The notes: a model not told the origin generated them from the letters alone. DNA of 64,000 nucleotides from Metellina segmentata (GCA_947359465.1 OX375882.1:56170509-56234508); one strand, 5' to 3'; positions 1 to 12,400 are shown, counted from the stretch's first letter. Translations and numbers: made by a program.

Positions 1-3000
1 ATTAATGGAAGTGAAGAAATAATCTGTTTAATAGACACAGGGAGTTCGAGCTGTCTATTAAAAGAATCGCTTGCAAGAAAGTTAAATCTTCAAATAAACC
101 CCGAAGTAAATGAACTGTTCGGTTTCGGAAATCAGAACACACCAGCGGCTAGAACAATCGGGAAAACAATTGCCGATGTTGAAATCGATAATGTTGTAGG
201 GAAAGATGTACTAATACTTGTCGTAGAAGATCACACACAACCAACCGATTTCTTGGTAGGAAGAACCTGGATAGACTTGTCCGACATTGCATTCGCTAGA
301 TTGGGTAGTAACCTGCATATCGGATATGCAAATGAATATCCGTTCACTCAGTTACAAAGCAATATCAACACTCAACGAATAAAACTAACCACTTCTCACG
401 CCGTTGAAATAGCAAGAAATAGTATAAACCTTGTTAAAGCAAAAGCTAACTTAATAAACGATGGGTTGATAGTGGTTAAAGATCAAGGAGAAAACTTTGA
501 CTCTCTATTAGAAGTAATTGAAGGAGAAACTATAGTACCGATTATTAATACAGGAAATGTAGATATAATTTTGAAGGCTGAACAATGCGTAGGTAGGGTA
601 GAAATAGTAAATGAAGATTTCGGAATAACGGAAGTAGACAATTCAGAGTCAGATAGAATAATAGAATGTGATAAAAATGTATTTACTATTGATACGACTA
701 ATGTAATGAAACGTCCTATAGTCATCGAGGAAATAAAATTTGATGAAAATACGCCGTTAGAAAAAAGGCAAGAAATTGTAAATTTAATTAATGAGTACCG
801 AGACTGTTTTGCCTTGAATATTGGTGAACTTGGTTGTACCAACTTGACGAAAATGAATATACAGGAAAATGAAAACAGTAAACCTGTGTTTGCCAGACCA
901 TACAAAACAAATATCACAGAACGTGCTGCTATAAAAGAAATCGTCCAAGAGTGGAAAAATCACGGAATTGTTACAGAGACGCGATCTCCTTATGCCAGTC
1001 CAGTATTACTGGTAAAGAAGAAAACTGGTGAGCAACGACTGGTCGTGGACTATCGACGCCTCAATAACCAGACCATCAAGGATAAATTTCCGTTACCTCG
1101 AATTGATGATTTATTGGAATGTTTGAGTGACTGCAAATTATTTACTACATTGGACTTGGCACATGGATACCTCCAAATACCCCTAACTGAAGAAGCCAAA
1201 TTAAAAACTGCTTTTATCACTCCTGATGATACAGGACAATTCGAACGGATGATTTTTGGATTGACCAATGCACCAGCAGAATTTCAAAGACTTATGAATC
1301 AAGTTTTAGGACCTCCTATTGATACGAAAGCTTTATGTTACCTGGATGACATACTAATACCAGCAAATTCATGGCAAGAAATGATTGAAAGGTTGAAGAA
1401 TGTTTTTGAACGTTTAAGGTCTGCAAAATTGACATTGAAATTAGCAAAATGTGAATTTGGCAAGGAAGAAGTTGAATTTTTAGGATTCATCATCAAGAAG
1501 GGTAAATTACAACCTGGTCCTAGAAAAGTTAAAGCCATTGAGAATTTTCCTATACCTCAGAACATACATGATATTAGACGATTTTTAGGTCTAACAAGTT
1601 TCTTTCGACGCTTTGTTACTAATTTTGCAACAAAAGCTGAACCTCTCAGTCGTTTAATAAAGAAGAACGAAAAGTTTGTTTGGAATCATGAACAACAAAA
1701 ATCATTTGACGAACTAAGAGCGCATTTGATTAATGAACCCACTTTAGCACTTTATCGACCCGGTGTTAAAACAGAAGTTCATACGGATGCAAGTGCGTAC
1801 GGAATAGCAGGAATGCTTCTGCAGATGGGAGAAGATAATAAATACCATCTTGTTTATTGCGTAAGCAAGAAGACTACGGCAGCCGAAAAGAATTACCATT
1901 CGAGCAAATTAGAACTCATGGCCATAGTATGGACAATAGATAGATTGCGTCAATTTCTCATTGGAATCAAATTTGATATAGTAACTGATTGCCAGGCTCT
2001 AATATATATGAACACAAAGAAGTCACTAAATACTCAAATAGCTCGATGGTTCAACCTCATTCAAGAATATGATTTCAATGTACGGCATCGGCCAGGTCAG
2101 AAGATGGCTCATGTTGATGCATTAAGCAGAGCCCCAGTATTAAGTTCTGAAGATACATTGGATTCGATGATCAGTAACAATTTGGACATATGTTTAACTT
2201 TAAGTATTGACGAGCAAATTTTGATGATTCAGCATGCAGATTCAGACCTGAGAAAACTTATAGAAATTTTGAAGAAGGACGTTGACGAAAGAACGGAATC
2301 TGAAAAGCATATGGTTCAAGATTATGTACTAAAGAGGAACCGATTGTATCGTATAGTTAAAGTCGAGGAAGTTCAGAAACTACTTTATGTGATTCCTAAG
2401 ACTATGCGAAAAAGCATAGTTGTAAAATTTCATGATTTGATGGGACATTTTGCTGCTGACAGAACTGTAACCAAAATTAAGGAATTATACTGGTTTCCCT
2501 CCATGACACGATACGTTCGTCGACATATCTCAATGTGTTTTGAGTGCCTTATGAATAAAGTACCCCGCGGCAAGCAACAGGGTGTTTTGCATCCTATTAA
2601 ACCAGGAAAAAGACCTTTCGCTACTATACATATGGATCATCTCGGTCCCTTTATCAGAAGTTCCAAAGGGAATCAAGAACTTTTAGTTGTGATTGATAAC
2701 CTGACTAGATTCGTACGACTTCATCCTGTAAAAAGTACATCAACTAAGAATGTACTCGTGGCTCTAAAGCAACTTGTAAATGACTATGGATTACCTGAAC
2801 GTATAATAACTGATCGAGGAACATGTTTTACTTCTCACCAGTTCCAAGAATATTGCTCTTCAAACGGAGTCTCTCATACCCTAAATTCTACGAAACACCC
2901 TAGAGCAAATGGCATGGTTGAGAGGGTAAACAGCACTGTACTACCTGTTATCATGGCTAGTATGGAAGACGAGAGACAAAAGGATTGGGATTTACATATC

Positions 3001-3681
3001 AAAGAAGTTGAGAGAAATCTGAACAATGCAGTTGATAAAACCAGTGGTAAGACTCCCTTTGAAATTTTGCATGGCTATGTACCCCGATTCAATGATGGAA
3101 TTAGTAGATGGCTAGCAGATGAAGATATGAATACATGGCATGAGCCCCAGAAAATACAAGACGAAGCAAGAGTAAGAATTGAAGAACAACAAAAGCAGAT
3201 GAAAACTAGGTTTGATAAGAAAAAGTCTGATTCGAAGTCTTTTGAAGTAGGAAATGTAGTAGTTGTTAGACGACCACCCAAATCTACAGGGGAACCAACA
3301 AAGACAGAACCTAAGTATCGAGGTCCTCTGGTAGTGATCAACGTATTACCTAACGACACATACAGAATAGCCCAATTGGAGGAAAAAGAAAAGGGAAGAT
3401 TCTACTGCACAACGGCACACGTTAGTCAACTCAAGTCATGGCACTGCCATCCGGAGTCCAGTAGTGGAGAGAGCGACACCGATGATTCTGAACATAGATA
3501 TGATGAGAATTCTTGTATTCCTGACCAGTCAAACTCTGAAAACATATTGAAAAATACCGAGGATAATCAAGTTGCCAGACTCTCATTCAACGAAAGAAAG
3601 GATTCAGAAAGCAGTATTGAAGTACCGACCAGAAGATTTCCTAAGCGAAATGTGCGCAGACCAAAGCGTTACCAGAACTGA
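1..3681 (+). CDS. Ty3/gypsy retrotransposon Pol polyprotein (5' end outside window)
   Basis: Frame 1 is open from the first base to the stop at 3679-3681, giving 1226 visible residues; the first in-frame ATG (253) is internal, so the true start lies upstream. Domains in order: aspartic protease with DTGSS at residues 12-16; reverse transcriptase with YLDD at residues 447-450; RNase H with TDASAYG from about residue 595; integrase zinc finger with H at 811 and the CxxC pair at 846 and 849; integrase core with D879, D938 and E974, a DD35E spacing. A GP(L)VV...YRI segment resembling the GPY/F module follows, then an acidic, serine-rich and finally Arg/Lys-rich tail. No chromodomain and no envelope frame is seen. 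The lack of stops or frameshifts suggests a recent insertion. Gag is not in view. Clade within Ty3/gypsy is not assigned. Confidence 0.95.
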   Translation: MNGSEEIICLIDTGSSSCLLKESLARKLNLQINPEVNELFGFGNQNTPAARTIGKTIADVEIDNVVGKDVLILVVEDHTQPTDFLVGRTWIDLSDIAFARLGSNLHIGYANEYPFTQLQSNINTQRIKLTTSHAVEIARNSINLVKAKANLINDGLIVVKDQGENFDSLLEVIEGETIVPIINTGNVDIILKAEQCVGRVEIVNEDFGITEVDNSESDRIIECDKNVFTIDTTNVMKRPIVIEEIKFDENTPLEKRQEIVNLINEYRDCFALNIGELGCTNLTKMNIQENENSKPVFARPYKTNITERAAIKEIVQEWKNHGIVTETRSPYASPVLLVKKKTGEQRLVVDYRRLNNQTIKDKFPLPRIDDLLECLSDCKLFTTLDLAHGYLQIPLTEEAKLKTAFITPDDTGQFERMIFGLTNAPAEFQRLMNQVLGPPIDTKALCYLDDILIPANSWQEMIERLKNVFERLRSAKLTLKLAKCEFGKEEVEFLGFIIKKGKLQPGPRKVKAIENFPIPQNIHDIRRFLGLTSFFRRFVTNFATKAEPLSRLIKKNEKFVWNHEQQKSFDELRAHLINEPTLALYRPGVKTEVHTDASAYGIAGMLLQMGEDNKYHLVYCVSKKTTAAEKNYHSSKLELMAIVWTIDRLRQFLIGIKFDIVTDCQALIYMNTKKSLNTQIARWFNLIQEYDFNVRHRPGQKMAHVDALSRAPVLSSEDTLDSMISNNLDICLTLSIDEQILMIQHADSDLRKLIEILKKDVDERTESEKHMVQDYVLKRNRLYRIVKVEEVQKLLYVIPKTMRKSIVVKFHDLMGHFAADRTVTKIKELYWFPSMTRYVRRHISMCFECLMNKVPRGKQQGVLHPIKPGKRPFATIHMDHLGPFIRSSKGNQELLVVIDNLTRFVRLHPVKSTSTKNVLVALKQLVNDYGLPERIITDRGTCFTSHQFQEYCSSNGVSHTLNSTKHPRANGMVERVNSTVLPVIMASMEDERQKDWDLHIKEVERNLNNAVDKTSGKTPFEILHGYVPRFNDGISRWLADEDMNTWHEPQKIQDEARVRIEEQQKQMKTRFDKKKSDSKSFEVGNVVVVRRPPKSTGEPTKTEPKYRGPLVVINVLPNDTYRIAQLEEKEKGRFYCTTAHVSQLKSWHCHPESSSGESDTDDSEHRYDENSCIPDQSNSENILKNTEDNQVARLSFNERKDSESSIEVPTRRFPKRNVRRPKRYQN

Positions 3682-3764
3682 TTTACTAGAACTAATTTTT
3701 AAGTGTATTATAATGTTATTAATATGTTCTTTTTCTTTATTTTAGTCAATCGTGGTCGATTGAA

Positions 3765-4032
3765 TGTCAGGATGGTCGAGTGTTATCGTCCAGTTAGTAA
3801 CGTGCCTTGTAAATATTTAAAAAAAGCAACAGTCATAATTTAGTTGCATGTTTGTGGCAACACGAGAGTAGAATGTGAGGATGTAAACAAAAAAGAAGCG
3901 TTGTTCCATGTAATTTCGAACGTAGTTATGATGATACGAATAATGTAGTTACGAATAACCAATGTGCATGTACTTCTAATGTTATTATTAATTATTAAAT
4001 ATCTTATACTTTCAACTGAGTAATTTGATTGC
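3765..4032 (+). repeat. Probable 3' LTR of the gypsy element (right border uncertain)
   Basis: About 80 bases after the pol stop the sequence begins TGTCAGGATGGTCGAGTG, a TG start in the place expected for a 3' LTR. A CA end near 4032 is one possible border, but the 5' LTR is outside the window, so neither edge can be confirmed by comparison. Confidence 0.4.
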
Positions 4033-4570
4033 ATCATTCAAAATAAGTAGTTACGGCGAGAAAGATATTCCTAGGTTGTCACATACGAAAACGATACGAC
4101 TTAGGCCTATACTTTACAGCGGTTTCTCCCGATGTCACGCAGCCAATCGGCACATCGGTTTCGCGAATTTCACGTTGAGTTGCCAAACCAGTATTTCATG
4201 GTTTTCCTGCGTCACGATGTTCGATGTTTTCATAGCGCATACGCGATACATCGTGAAAAACCGATGTCTGAGGATCATCGGAGAGACTTGTATGGAGACG
4301 CCCAGGGCAACGTGCCGATCCTGCTTTCACTATTGCACGCCACAAGTCAAATCGTAACGAGAAATGGCTGACCCTTGCTCACACGTTCCAACATGCGTTG
4401 CGATTCGCAGAAATTGATGCCGGCCGGCATCAACCATCCAATCCAAATTAATCGCTACAATGTCCTGTTTACACCCAACGATAAATCGAAACAATTCGAT
4501 CGTTACGATGTTGGACAGGAACAGTGGAGCCGAGTACTGTCCGCAGGGAGTAAAGGTAAAATAGGGAGAA
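4033..4570. other. Unassigned stretch between LTR and LINE fragment
   Basis: No gene is recognised. The stretch is richer in GC than its surroundings and contains several CATCG/CGATG words and a palindrome (GCCGGCCGGC) near 4419. Short open frames on both strands here show no known domain and look like chance. Confidence 0.4.
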
Positions 4571-5161
4571 ACAGTCAAGGATCTTGAGGTGATAATTCAC
4601 AGGGATTTTAAAATGGGTCACCAATGTTCAGCTGCGGGTAAAAAGGGTAATAGGTTATTGGGGTATATTAAAAAGACTGTAACTTCAAGGGATAAGAATA
4701 TAATCTTGCCATTATATAAGGGTTTAGTAAGACCACATCTAGAATATGCTGTACAATTCTGGGCTCCATATATGAGAAAGGACATAGAATCAATTGAAAG
4801 GGTTCAGCACAGAGCTACAAAAATAATAAAGGGGCTAGCAAATTTCGACTATAATGAACGTTTAAGTAAGCTAAAAATGTATACACTGGAAAGAAGAAGA
4901 AGGAGGGGGGATTTGATTCAGCTTTTCAAGTTTGTAAAACAAGGGGACACAGAGGGCTTAAATTTCAATAGGGATAACAGAACAAGGGGCCATGGGTATA
5001 AATTGAATAAGACACATTTTAATCGGGATTTAAGGAAAAACTACTACTTTAATAGGGTAATAGACAGTTGGAACGCGTTGCCAGAAAATATAGTTAATTC
5101 AAAGGGTGTGTACGAATTTAAGACACAATTGGATAGTCAGTGGGAATTGGAGAATTCATAA
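4571..5161 (+). pseudogene. 3' end of a CR1-like non-LTR retrotransposon reverse transcriptase, 5'-truncated
   Basis: The frame reads VKDLEVIIHRDFKMGHQC, then RPHLEYAVQFWAPYMRKD, IERVQHRATKII and, at the end, FKTQLDSQWELENS with a stop at 5159-5161. This is the thumb and C-terminal part of CR1/Jockey-like reverse transcriptases as they occur widely in animals. An in-frame stop at 4562 lies just upstream and neither the catalytic motif nor the endonuclease is present, so it is a typical 5'-truncated copy. After the stop, about 60 bases of 3' UTR end in a short TATTTGTATTTGTAT tract near 5208, the kind of microsatellite tail CR1 elements have. Confidence 0.85.
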
Positions 5162-6024
5162 ACAAAGGACCAGCCTTGTTGGGCTTGAGCCTGTAGCTGG
5201 TCGTCAATATTTGTATTTGTATAAATTGCTAGCATTTATCGTAGCGTGTAAACCTGCCTTTAGACGGACAGAATACGATGGAGAATGGCACACGGTGTCA
5301 AAGCGCAAAAACCGGTTTCATTCTGAATGACGCACCTGCGCCATTTGAGCTAGTACTAGTCTGGACAAATTCAAACGCAAGACGAAATTACACAATTATG
5401 AACTGGTTAAAAAAAAATCAAGTACTTATCATCCAAGTTCCGTAATTTTCAAAGGCCCCTAGTTCGGAAAAAAAAAAAGAATCCAAGGACCGTGGGAACC
5501 TTGATCAAATATTATTTTCATCATGGGAAGTAAAAAGTCAATTCAAACATGAACATAATTTAATAATCTTCTTTAATAATCTTTAATAATTTGGTAATCT
5601 TCGTATAAGCAGCTGTTGGTTGATCAGGACTTTTTGCAGGTATATGGGGATCTGGCACGACGGGGCCTTCTGGACCTGGTGTAGGCTTTCCTACACCAGG
5701 GGGATGTGCAACAACAACAACACATAATTTAATTTGTTAAAAATTGTTTTTCGATCAACACTGGTAAAGCAATCCGAGATGCGTACAGCAATTGTTTTAT
5801 ACTCAATTTTATTTCTATGGCGATTTCAAATTGCTTTTGGCTTAGTTCAATTTTAGGCCTTAGGATTCGAATTTTTCAAAATCCTTTCATAGTGCACCCC
5901 TACGGTATAAGAATCACCCTGAAAAATTTCAGCGTCCCAGGACTTGCAGTTATCGAGATAGTGATGAGTGAGGTATTTGAATTACATATTTAGATTACAT
6001 TAAGGTGTATCTGAAGCTTGAGAG
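5162..6024. other. Non-coding stretch with a fragment of a hAT-like end and a short hairpin
   Basis: From about 5330 to 5503 lies one end of the GGTTCCCACGGTCCTTG repeat family (reverse orientation, ending CCGTGGGAACC at 5490-5500; compare 45740-47218). At 5677-5700 GGTGTAGGCTTTCCTACACC forms a perfect hairpin. The rest is AT-rich with nothing recognised. Confidence 0.5.
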
Positions 6025-6354
6025 GGAACAGCTACACTCTACGTTTATGAGCGATGGCAAGAGCCTTGGCGATTTTTTTGGCGCACTTCTAAAGTTGCCA
6101 AGGAAATAATTATTTCCTAACTCTTTTTCTGCCACAATTTTTTTTCTTTTTACAACACATTTTTTAAGCACATTTCAGAACTTTTAAAAAACTTTCACAA
6201 AAAGTAGTAAGCTTAAGCACATATCAAAACACATTTGTGAACCAACAGAGAAACTAAGCTACGAATGGTAAGAATACCCTGAAACTTATCAATTGCACTA
6301 AATACAGTGAGATTGTTGAAAAAGATTTACAAAAGAAAAAAAAAAGCAAGAAAT

Positions 6355-7242
6355 GGTGGAGTGGTCGTTCACGGTAAGAAGGTGGTTTGTCGCCAAATAT
6401 GGTAACCTTCACCTTTTGCGGATTTTCTTAACATCTGCCGTTTTTGTTATGGCAACCCTACCTGCTGTTACGGAATACTAGCGCCTCAGCGTACAGCGTA
6501 AGTGTCCGACAAGTTGACTCTGATTGGCTCCTCATATATATGTTGTATGGTTGTTGTTAGTAGTATTTCTCGCCAACTTATAATAAGGGGAGGCAAAAAT
6601 GAACTCTTCTTTTAAAGAGCTCCTCTTGGTGAAGCAACGATGGCCAAATGGCTAAAGTAGCTTACCATCAGACTGGCGTTAGCAGCGGAGGATGACTTCC
6701 CGAGTTCGAACCCAACTGGCGGAAATATTTTTAGATCATCCAAATTATTTTAAAACAATTCCAATTTAATTGCTTTTGATTCTAAATTACTTTTCCCAAT
6801 TTTTAATACCCTTTTTTTATTTTTCCAAACTTCCGTTGATTTTACATAAATAATCTAAAAACCACTCCTGAACTCACTACCAGCTGATATTTTTCCGCCC
6901 CCTTTGCTTTAGGATGATGGTGTCGTATCCATCCCTGGTTTAGGACCATTCTGATGTAACAAAAAGCATACATAAAACACTAACTTATATAATAAAAGGA
7001 TACAATTTTCGGTTCAAAATGTTAAAACCTTTCGAAAACCGTTCCTATCAGTCAAAAAGATCTGCGCCAAAACGTAGATAAATAGCCAAATGAAACACCT
7101 TTACGTCTCAGGCACATGATCATACCAGCCAATCAGAGTCAACTTGTCGGACACTTACGCTGTACGCTGAGGCGCTTGTTACGGAATTCGGCCGCCATCT
7201 TGATTTGGCGACAAACGTCTTACCGCGAACGACCACTCCACC
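6355..7242. mobile_element. Second DNA transposon (family M2) nested in M1, with perfect 8-bp target duplication
   Basis: The inverted ends start GGTGGAGTGGTCGTTC and match over roughly 150 bases with small gaps, including CGCCTCAGCGTACAGCGTAA and GTCCGACAAGTTGACTCTGA at the inner side. The 8 bases CAAGAAAT flank it on both sides (6347-6354 and 7243-7250). The other M1 copy lacks this insert at the same place, so it shows the empty site. Length is 888 bp; no transposase frame. The 8-bp duplication fits hAT- or P-like integration. Confidence 0.9.
6638..6725 (+). other. tRNA-like segment inside element M2
   Basis: TGGCCAAATGGCTAAAG resembles a tRNA A box and GAGTTCGAACCCA, about 55 bases later, a B box, with the spacing of a long-variable-arm tRNA (Ser/Leu type). 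It is probably a SINE head or tRNA pseudogene carried in the element and not a working tRNA gene; the acceptor stem does not pair convincingly. Confidence 0.45.
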
Positions 7243-7685
7243 CAAGAAATAATACCTGATAACGTCAGAATTATCTCGTAAAAAATAATGAAAACGAAAA
7301 TGGTAAAAAAAACCAAAACTCTTAATCCTGTCGTGAAAACTTTTGTTTTATAACACAACAAAAATTCCACAACTGTCAAAATACAAATAAATGGATCAAT
7401 GTTATCACAGAAAACGATTTAAAAGGACCAATGCAATCAAAGGATATTTAAAAACAAAATAACCAATGGGAGGAAAGAAAAAATTTAAAAGAATCAATGA
7501 AATCAAACGATTTTAACGGATTTTGGAAGAACTTTCTAGAATATTCAAAATGAAAGTTTCCGTTTGCCGAGGTTGCCATGAAAACAACAGCAACGAAAGA
7601 TGGGTTGCCTTAATTTATTGTAACTCGCTCCTAGAAGTGCGCCAAGCCGTTGCCATCACTCATAAACGTAGAGTGTAGCTGTACC

Positions 7686-9054
7686 GCAAGCTGGAATGAA
7701 ACAGTGCAACTTTACCTACCAAAAGTACTTCATAGTAGAGTTGGGTTACACTTACATTGAAATAGTACAAGCTTCTTTTAAATTTTAGGTAAATATTTAT
7801 GTGGTGGTAACTTCTATTATATTCTATAGAATCGTAATATAACATGTGTTGGGGCACCTCATAGATATTTTTGAATGACATAACATCCAAATTTTTATAT
7901 TTTGACTAGTGCCACTTTTCTTGCCGGGGTGAGATATATACTACTGCATCTTAAGTTGATTTTTGTAGTGATGGCTAAGTTTGTGATACATATTAAATTT
8001 TTAATTGAGCAAAAAGAACAGATAAAAGTTTTAATAATATTTTAATCTTTGATAAGTTGATTATTACAATCTACATACACAAAATCATTCTTGAGAACAG
8101 CTTCACATAAATTAAATCTCACACAATCTAATAATATATATACACTACATTCTATGACTACACTGCTTGTAGTACACCAGATATACTGTACACACTTTGT
8201 AACACCTAATTTTTTAAAAAGTTCCTCAAAACTTTCAATGCATAAAAAAGGTAACTTAACAAGACTTGAGATAAATTTCCGAGGATAAAACTTTCATATC
8301 TTTTGAAATTTTACAGAACACAATCACTTTTTAAGCACATTAGAAGTAAAATTGTTCTGGATTACACTCAGTCCCCCAAAATTGTTAAGACACATTCATT
8401 CAACAAGAAATACACAACATTGAGTGTGAAAGAAAAAGAAACAAAGAGAGAAGTGTAAGGAAACAAATTAACAATTTTTTAGTGGCACAGTAAAATTGTA
8501 GATGAAAAACAAATTATGCACAGTGAACTTTTACTTTTGATTACACAAGACCACAATTGCCAGCATTTTCAAGACCCAAGTCTGTAGAATCAGACATACG
8601 TTACACAACTGCAGCTTGTATCAACACTAATACCAAATTCACCATTCCAAGTATAAATAACACTGATTATGATTAAGAGATTTCCTTGAAAATTATTGCA
8701 ACAGCAATCTTGAAAAACCAAGGATTGGTTACTGATGGTACAAGAGTGAGATTGGGTATTTTGCATCAAATGCAATGGATAGCTATTTGTGATAATAAAT
8801 ATAGTTACTGAAAAACAAGGGCAGACAATTAAATAACAGTGCATGAAATTTAAATTAAAGTGTCAGAGTGAAACAATTATACTTTGCCAAAATTACACGA
8901 AAACCTGCAATTTGTATTAACAAATCCTCTATGAAGTTTTGCAATAGGTTATCAGAAGTATTCAAGCCAAGGACAGTGTCAGATGGTAAAAATGCAGGAT
9001 TAAAATTTTTTGCATTAACAAATCATATTGCAAATGAAAAATATTGATTCTGCT
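7686..9054. other. AT-rich non-coding stretch
   Basis: No gene or repeat family is recognised. Short open frames on both strands lack known domains. Confidence 0.4.
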
Positions 9055-9405
9055 CAACCTTTACGCAGCGGCATGTAGACAGTTGTTACCACTGCAGTTT
9101 CGTTTACACCAGCATGGCATATACGTGTACGGTGAATGTTACGCCCCTTTTAAGTGACTGCTGGCATTGATCACCACTTACGAGCTGTCAGCAACTGACC
9201 TTCTAGAGGATCCCTCCTTTTGTTCAGTACCCACCATGTCAACGCTTTGGGGAAAAAGCAGAAGGTCGCTAGCCACACAATACTATGAAAGGAAAGCGTC
9301 AGTTGTAAATGTCACTCAAGTTAGGTAATTAGGGTCGGACATGCAGGCTAAAGAACAGTTACTGGAGACGATTGAAATAATCCAAGCGCCACAGCGTAAA
9401 GGTTG
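9055..9405. mobile_element. GC-richer MITE with terminal inverted repeats (family M3)
   Basis: Left end CAACCTTTACGCAGCGGC and right end, read in reverse, CAACCTTTACGCTGTGGC. The roughly 350 bp interior is clearly richer in GC than the sequence on either side and has no open frame of note. No target duplication is visible. Confidence 0.7.
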
Positions 9406-12400
9406 AAATATATCAGCTACAAATATGTAATTCAATTTAACAAGTATAATATTAAACAAAAGTATTAATACATTTTCTAACACAAAATTAATATATTTAT
9501 TAATGACCTAATGAAAATTGGAACTGTTACATGCAGGGCCGCCACAGAACGCGTGAAATCGTCAAAATTTAAAAAATACCAGCAAAATGTCTCCTTATGA
9601 ACCATATTTTGGTTGCCGATACAAAATGAACTGGCTAAAACACAAAATGTGCGAATTAAGTATAAGATTAATGTTGAAGACCACGCCATGAAATTAAAAA
9701 AAAAAAATTGTAATGAGGTTTCCACGACAATCTAGCAACCAGATATCAATGTATTCTTTTATGGTCGCCAATTTTTTGGCACCAAAACTTTGAAATTTAT
9801 ACTATCGCTCGCTATTCATTAAAAAGGTGGGCTTAATATTTTATAAATTTTCTAAAAGTCGGTAATATTTTGAAAATAAAAACTTGGGAGTCGATTAGTT
9901 GCCAAGGTTGAAAAAATAATAGTGAAACGCTTTCTGTCACAGCCCAATTCATGTTCAAAATTCTCCCCAAATGTTTTTTAAAATTTCAGCCGACAATTAA
10001 CAAAAAAGGACGAGACCCGAAATAATTTCATTTAGTCTTGGAAAAGGATATGTGTCTTCTATAAAGGAAGTTTTATTATGCTATTATAAAATACCTAAAA
10101 AAAATCTAAGCAAAATAGTTTATACACAGTTCATGAAATGGCCTGAATCACAGGTTCATTACACACAAGCTAATTATTTATTCATGAAATACTAAGTATC
10201 TTGTATAAAACTCTGAAATTTTAAAGGGACGGTGGTCAGTGGATGATCACACCAAGTTTATTCATGTTTGTCCAGTTGCAGTTTGGATACATTAACTGCA
10301 GACATTTTACACAATAGTTGAATTTCAAAATAAACCATTCACACGTTAATATTCAAATGATTTTCAAATCAAACATCAAAACTAGGGAAATAGAAGAGTT
10401 AGCTGAAATTACAAGACTTAACACACAAGTACATTTAATTGCTCGATTATAGATGCCTATGACCAAGCAAATGGGAGGTAAATATTAGACAAATGTAGCG
10501 TATGTGTTTGCAAATCAAACTTAAAGTATTCTTCAGTTAAAAAATAGTTCAAATTATTGGCATGCTTTCCAAAATCTCTGCAAGTGAAGTTCCAAGAAAA
10601 AACCATGCAATAACAGTGAAAACCATTTTAAGGTTTGATGATTCAAGTATATCTGCAAAACTTGAAGAAAAAAATCTGGAAGATTTTTAATTAATGCACA
10701 ACTGTAGGATACGAAAAATGTCTCATTCTTAAAGCACTGAATGGGGGAACTTATGAGAAACAAATTCAAAACAAAAAAGTAACCCTTTTTGCAACTGTAA
10801 ATGTTGCAATCATATGCCTCAACGAAAGTAGGTGATGTTGCACAAAATGACAACAAATATGTGCAAAAGTGAATCAATCTTTTCCTTGGATTTTTGGTTT
10901 TCTTGGAAATTAGTGCTAAAGGAGGTTTTGACGACTAGCAAGCACCAATAGTTTCTATCATAAATACCACAGCGCTCAGCAGCAAAACTTCAAAATTGGC
11001 GTCACTTGAAAATTTCTCCCCAAGAAAAATTGGCAGGTATATTAGTATACAAAACATGTTTTGTAAAAGGGGTTTCTTCACCATTCCATACAGGAAGCAA
11101 ACTTATTTATAAAATGAGATTACTTAAAAGTTAAATTAAAATAAAATAATTTGATGCTATTGATCCAAAAAAACAAGAAGAATTCAGCTCAATTTGGGCA
11201 GCTTTTTCTCGCAAACACTGAACCAGGGACAGGCATACAAGCACTAGCAAAGAAAATGATGTAGCCATACACATGCTGGTTATTAACATGACATAGCAAG
11301 AAATATCTTGCATATCTACATTTGGTCAGGAAGAGTTAAAAAAAAAACTGAACAGCAATTGAAAACCCACTACTTGATTGAGGACTTTATGAATGGCAAT
11401 CGAGAAACTCGTAACTTGATTGAGGAACACACGTTGCTTTTTTTAATTAGGATTTTATAATCACTTTTAAATATTATCAAAGGTCTTGCATATCCATAAG
11501 TTTGCACTGTAGAAGAAATTGAAACTATCGAACAATTCCAATGTTAAATTATACGTGAAAATTAATTTTCATTTAATAATTCATTGCTAAAATATATACA
11601 CAATTCCAACATTTCCAATTTAAGTTACAAACTCAACAAATGTAATGGTATTGCAGTACGACAGGATTCAACATGCAACTTACACAAGAAACGACTAGAA
11701 TCAATCTAATGCTTAAAATATACATCAGACAACTTGTAACAAAACAAAATGCAACCAAAGCTGCAAGAAACAAAACTATCACAGTTTTAAAAAATGGCAG
11801 TGCAACAGTTGATAAACAAGTGCATCAAAAAAGAGGTACCTTAACATATCACCCTGCCAGAGCACAACTGGTCTTCCACTAAAAAAAAATCCATGCTATT
11901 ACTTATCTACCATGATATTGATATCAACTAGCACTTAAATAGGAGCTAAATTATTAAAATTTTACTGTACATCAAATATTGCAGTTTCAAAAAATCAAGT
12001 TCAAACAAGTTCTACACCAACAGAAAATAACTTTAAAAGATTTTTCAAATTGGTCTGCCATTATTAACAAGTTAATGTGACTTGCCTAATGAGGTGCAGG
12101 GTTTTCTAAAAAGGCTATATGAAGTGGAAGTGTTGAGTACCTAGCCATTTGGTAATAGTTCTCACTTTATAAACAGAAAAGTACTACACGCTCTGTCAGA
12201 TACCTAGTTGAAATGACCAGAATGTTCAAACTTATAAAAAAACAGTTTTGAAACAATTGCAGAGCATTAGGTTGAAGTCATAATAACATGTTTCCCAACG
12301 GCAAAGCAAGTTTGTGTTTTTAATTTAAGTAATGGGACTTATTTTTCTTTTATCTACTGTGAATTTTCTAAAAAGGTTTTAAAAATAGTAGCAACAAGTC

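Larger units (their letters stand above)
6025..7685. mobile_element. Non-autonomous DNA transposon with terminal inverted repeats (family M1, copy 1)
   Basis: The left end reads GGAACAGCTACACTCTACGT and the right end is its inverse complement with one difference in that stretch (GGTACAGC...), the match continuing through TTTATGAG(C/T)GATGGCAA and CTTGGCGCACTTCT. A second copy lies at 41550-42695 and shares internal words (CCTGATAACGTCAGAA; ACCAATGCAATCAAAG). No transposase frame is present. Subtracting a nested element (6355-7242) leaves about 765 bp. Flanks of this copy show no clear target duplication, but copy 2 has an 8-bp one, which suggests a hAT-like mechanism. Confidence 0.85.

Noticed and set aside
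4025..4371. Overlapping open frames of 79-110 codons
   Set aside because: No domain, overlapping each other in different frames; most likely chance in a GC-richer patch.
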